From Nitrospiraceae bacterium (GTDB lineage: Bacteria > Nitrospirota > Nitrospiria > Nitrospirales > Nitrospiraceae), in NCBI GenBank assembly GCA_025934615.1, contig JAICXS010000081.1:1-7341 (forward strand): DNA of 7,341 nucleotides, in the 5' to 3' direction. Each line of letters begins with the position of its first letter. The stretch's first letter is position 1. Below, piece by piece: positions 5,587 through 7,341 of the stretch. Position numbers and translations under genes: made by a program. The notes under the pieces were generated by a model that was not told the origin of the DNA, searched no databases, and saw only the letters and a program-made list of their open reading frames with translations.

Positions 5587-5596
5587 CAAATCTTAC

Positions 5597-6295
5597 ATGA
5601 AACTGGATATCAAGAGACTCGAGGATGGACGGCCGGCTTTGATCCCAGACGCACGTTCGCGGAATGAGATACAAGATATCTGGTGCGATGTAAACCGGCG
5701 TTACTTTCATGAAAAGCTTCGGCCGATCTCGATTGTCTGGAGTCGTCGGCTGACGGCGTCGGTTGGGATGTTTGTGAGTCATCTGGGACCGAGAGCCCTG
5801 ACAAGTCCGCGGATGCACGACTCTGAACGACGACTGATTCGGTTGTCGATTCCTCTGCTCCAGGATCAGCCGCACGAGGAACTTATCGGAACCTTGGCGC
5901 ACGAAATGATTCACCAGTGGCAATACGATATCCTGAAGCGGCGTCCCGATCATGGACCGGAGTTTCATCGCATGATGGCCGTCATGAACCGCGATGGCCT
6001 TGGCATTACGATTCGTCATTCATTGGAGAAGGCGGTCCACGCGCTGACAAAATACACGTGGCGCTGTACAGACTGCGGCCGTGATTATCACCGGCAGCGG
6101 AAAACGATTCGCCCGGGGCGTCACCGGTGCGGTGAATGTCTTGGCACGCTCTGTGAACTTCCGCATGCCTCCATGGGAACTCCCACCACCACGCTGACGA
6201 GTCATGTGCCAACGATGCCCCTTGCTTCGCCCACCGTCATCGGCCCATCGAAACTGTTCATGCAAATGTCGTTGCCATTCGCACTACCGCGGTGA
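5597..6295 (+). CDS. SprT-like zinc metalloprotease with zinc ribbon and clamp-motif-like tail
   Basis: The 232-residue protein has a SprT-like domain at about 22-150. The zinc-protease motif HEMIH is at 102-106, in TLAHEMIHQWQYD, with E103 as catalytic glutamate. A third metal ligand, H124, lies in GPEFHRMM. A four-cysteine zinc ribbon follows (C157, C160, C178, C181). The last 45 residues are a Ser/Thr/Pro-rich linker ending in QMSLPF (223-228), which resembles bacterial beta-clamp-binding peptides such as QLSLPL in Hda. The eukaryotic relative SPRTN (Spartan) cleaves proteins crosslinked to DNA and binds PCNA. A similar role is inferred here, supported by the Y-family polymerase gene that begins 5 bases after the stop. 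ATG 5597 is the first start after an in-frame TGA at 5576; no clear Shine-Dalgarno is seen. A plain SprT-like protein of unrelated role remains possible. Confidence 0.88.
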   Translation: MKLDIKRLEDGRPALIPDARSRNEIQDIWCDVNRRYFHEKLRPISIVWSRRLTASVGMFVSHLGPRALTSPRMHDSERRLIRLSIPLLQDQPHEELIGTLAHEMIHQWQYDILKRRPDHGPEFHRMMAVMNRDGLGITIRHSLEKAVHALTKYTWRCTDCGRDYHRQRKTIRPGRHRCGECLGTLCELPHASMGTPTTTLTSHVPTMPLASPTVIGPSKLFMQMSLPFALPR

Positions 6296-6300
6296 CACGA

Positions 6301-7341
6301 ATGCCCAACTGGCCGCGTCGAATTCTATTCGGCGATATCGATGCCATGTATGCCTCCTCGGCGATCGCCGCAAATCCTACATTGGCCGGTCAACTTGTCG
6401 CAGTCGGCTCCCCACCGCCCCGCGGCATCATTACTGCGGCGACCTATGCTGTTCGAGAATATGGCGTCAAAGCCGCCATGCCGACGGCGCATGCGTTGCG
6501 ACTCTGCCCTGGACTCATCCTCGTTCCACCCGATCGAGCGCTGTACCAACGCATGCATGCGCGCCTGTGCGAGGTCACCGATGGTCTATTTCCAGAAACG
6601 GAGTGGACCAGTATCGATGAATTCTATGCCGATACGACCAAACTGCAGATGCGCTCTCCCGATCCGCGCGTGCTTGGCCGCACCGTAAAGGACGCGATTC
6701 TCGCTGCCACGGGCCTCCGCTGCACGATCGCGTTTGCGACCGGCAAGACGGTCGCCAAAGTTGCGGCCGATTGTCACAAGCCGGACGGCCTGGCGATCAT
6801 TGAGCCGGGAACCGAAGCCGCATTTCTGGCTGCCCGCCCTGCGAGATCGCTGCCCGGCATCGGGCCGAAGACCGCCATGGCGCTGGAGTCCCGCGGCATC
6901 CGAACCATCGCCGATCTCCTCGATCCGGTGTTTGAGGCGATGCTCCGTCGAATGTGGGGCCCTCGATTGACTGCGCTTCAGGAATTGGCCAAGGGCATCG
7001 ATCGCGATCCGGTCGTGGCCGGGCGCGAAGCCAAGAGTCTGAGCCATGAGACGACCTTCGAGCGAGACACGACCGATCCCGTCTTTCTTGAACACACGCT
7101 CCGTGGATTTTTGAGCGAGTTGACACATGACTTGCGGTTGCAAGGCTTGGCCGCAGGCGCATTCTCCGTGAAGCTCAAAGACGCGGCGTTCACAATCACG
7201 GTGCGTCAGCGACGTTTCACTGAACCGCTCAACTACGATCCGCCGATGTGGAAAGCCATTCAACCGGCGCTCCATGGTGTAATTGTTCCCCGCACGCGCT
7301 ACCGGCTCGTGGGCTTATCTCTCACCGATCTCGTCCCGGCC
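6301..7341 (+). CDS. dinB: Y-family DNA polymerase (Pol IV/DinB), 3' end outside window
   Basis: An uninterrupted frame of 347 codons runs from ATG 6301 to the window edge without a stop. The product is a translesion DNA polymerase, copying past damaged template bases. Catalytic carboxylates are present: D12 in FGDIDAMY, and D106 and E107 in TSIDEFYAD. Y17 occupies the steric-gate position. Further family landmarks are RGIITAATYAVREYGVKAAM at 41-60, GKTVAKVAADCHKPDG at 148-163, the helix-hairpin-helix LPGIGPKTAMALESRGI at 184-200 and the little-finger ending YRLVGLSL at 334-341. Pol IV of E. coli has 351 residues, so only a short tail, perhaps with a clamp-binding peptide, is likely missing. 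The conserved Val-Glu after the steric gate of DinB is Ser-Ala here, a mild divergence. The start lies 5 bases after the SprT-like gene; GTG 6292, overlapping that gene's TGA, is an alternative. Coupled translation is likely since no Shine-Dalgarno is visible. Confidence 0.92.
   Translation, partial: MPNWPRRILFGDIDAMYASSAIAANPTLAGQLVAVGSPPPRGIITAATYAVREYGVKAAMPTAHALRLCPGLILVPPDRALYQRMHARLCEVTDGLFPETEWTSIDEFYADTTKLQMRSPDPRVLGRTVKDAILAATGLRCTIAFATGKTVAKVAADCHKPDGLAIIEPGTEAAFLAARPARSLPGIGPKTAMALESRGIRTIADLLDPVFEAMLRRMWGPRLTALQELAKGIDRDPVVAGREAKSLSHETTFERDTTDPVFLEHTLRGFLSELTHDLRLQGLAAGAFSVKLKDAAFTITVRQRRFTEPLNYDPPMWKAIQPALHGVIVPRTRYRLVGLSLTDLVPA

Noticed and set aside
6586..7275. Minus-strand open frame of 229 codons opposite the polymerase gene
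   Set aside because: The plus strand encodes an intact Y-family polymerase with all catalytic residues; the antisense frame has no coherent domain.

Overview
The window looks like chromosome from a Gram-negative bacterium that also carries a Pup-type protein-tagging system. It opens with the C-terminal end of a PafA/Dop-family enzyme and also holds a sedoheptulose-7-phosphate isomerase gene for lipopolysaccharide heptose synthesis. This pairing, with the moderately GC-rich codon use, suggests Nitrospira or a relative in the Nitrospirota. The assignment is inferred from gene content, not shown by a marker gene.

Layout. Positions 1-381 are the end of pafA. After a 284-base gap with short dyads comes a 293-residue basic coiled-coil protein (666-1547), then a 53-residue small protein with a consensus Shine-Dalgarno (1713-1874). 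A membrane protein (1926-2618, minus strand) converges on it. That gene ends early through an apparent one-base frameshift, and its lost C-terminal tail is still readable down to 1795. A roughly 310-base divergent spacer carries a nested inverted repeat and a candidate extended -10 promoter. It leads to a stomatin-like SPFH protein (2933-3871).

A near-consensus promoter (TTGACA, 17 bases, TACAAT) then sits so close to gmhA (3932-4507) that its transcript should be almost leaderless. gmhA overlaps by 14 bases a gene for a deoxyhypusine-synthase-like protein (4494-5471) that appears to start at TTG. A 125-base spacer with several inverted repeats follows, then a SprT-like zinc metalloprotease (5597-6295). 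Five bases later comes a Y-family DNA polymerase (6301 to the window edge).

The main points for follow-up are in the last four genes. The SprT-like protease ends in QMSLPF, which resembles a beta sliding-clamp-binding peptide, and it lies directly before a translesion polymerase. This suggests a bacterial counterpart of the eukaryotic SPRTN/PCNA/translesion arrangement for DNA-protein crosslinks. The gmhA/DHS-like overlap links an uncharacterised NAD-fold enzyme to heptose metabolism. No rRNA, tRNA, CRISPR array or insertion sequence was seen.
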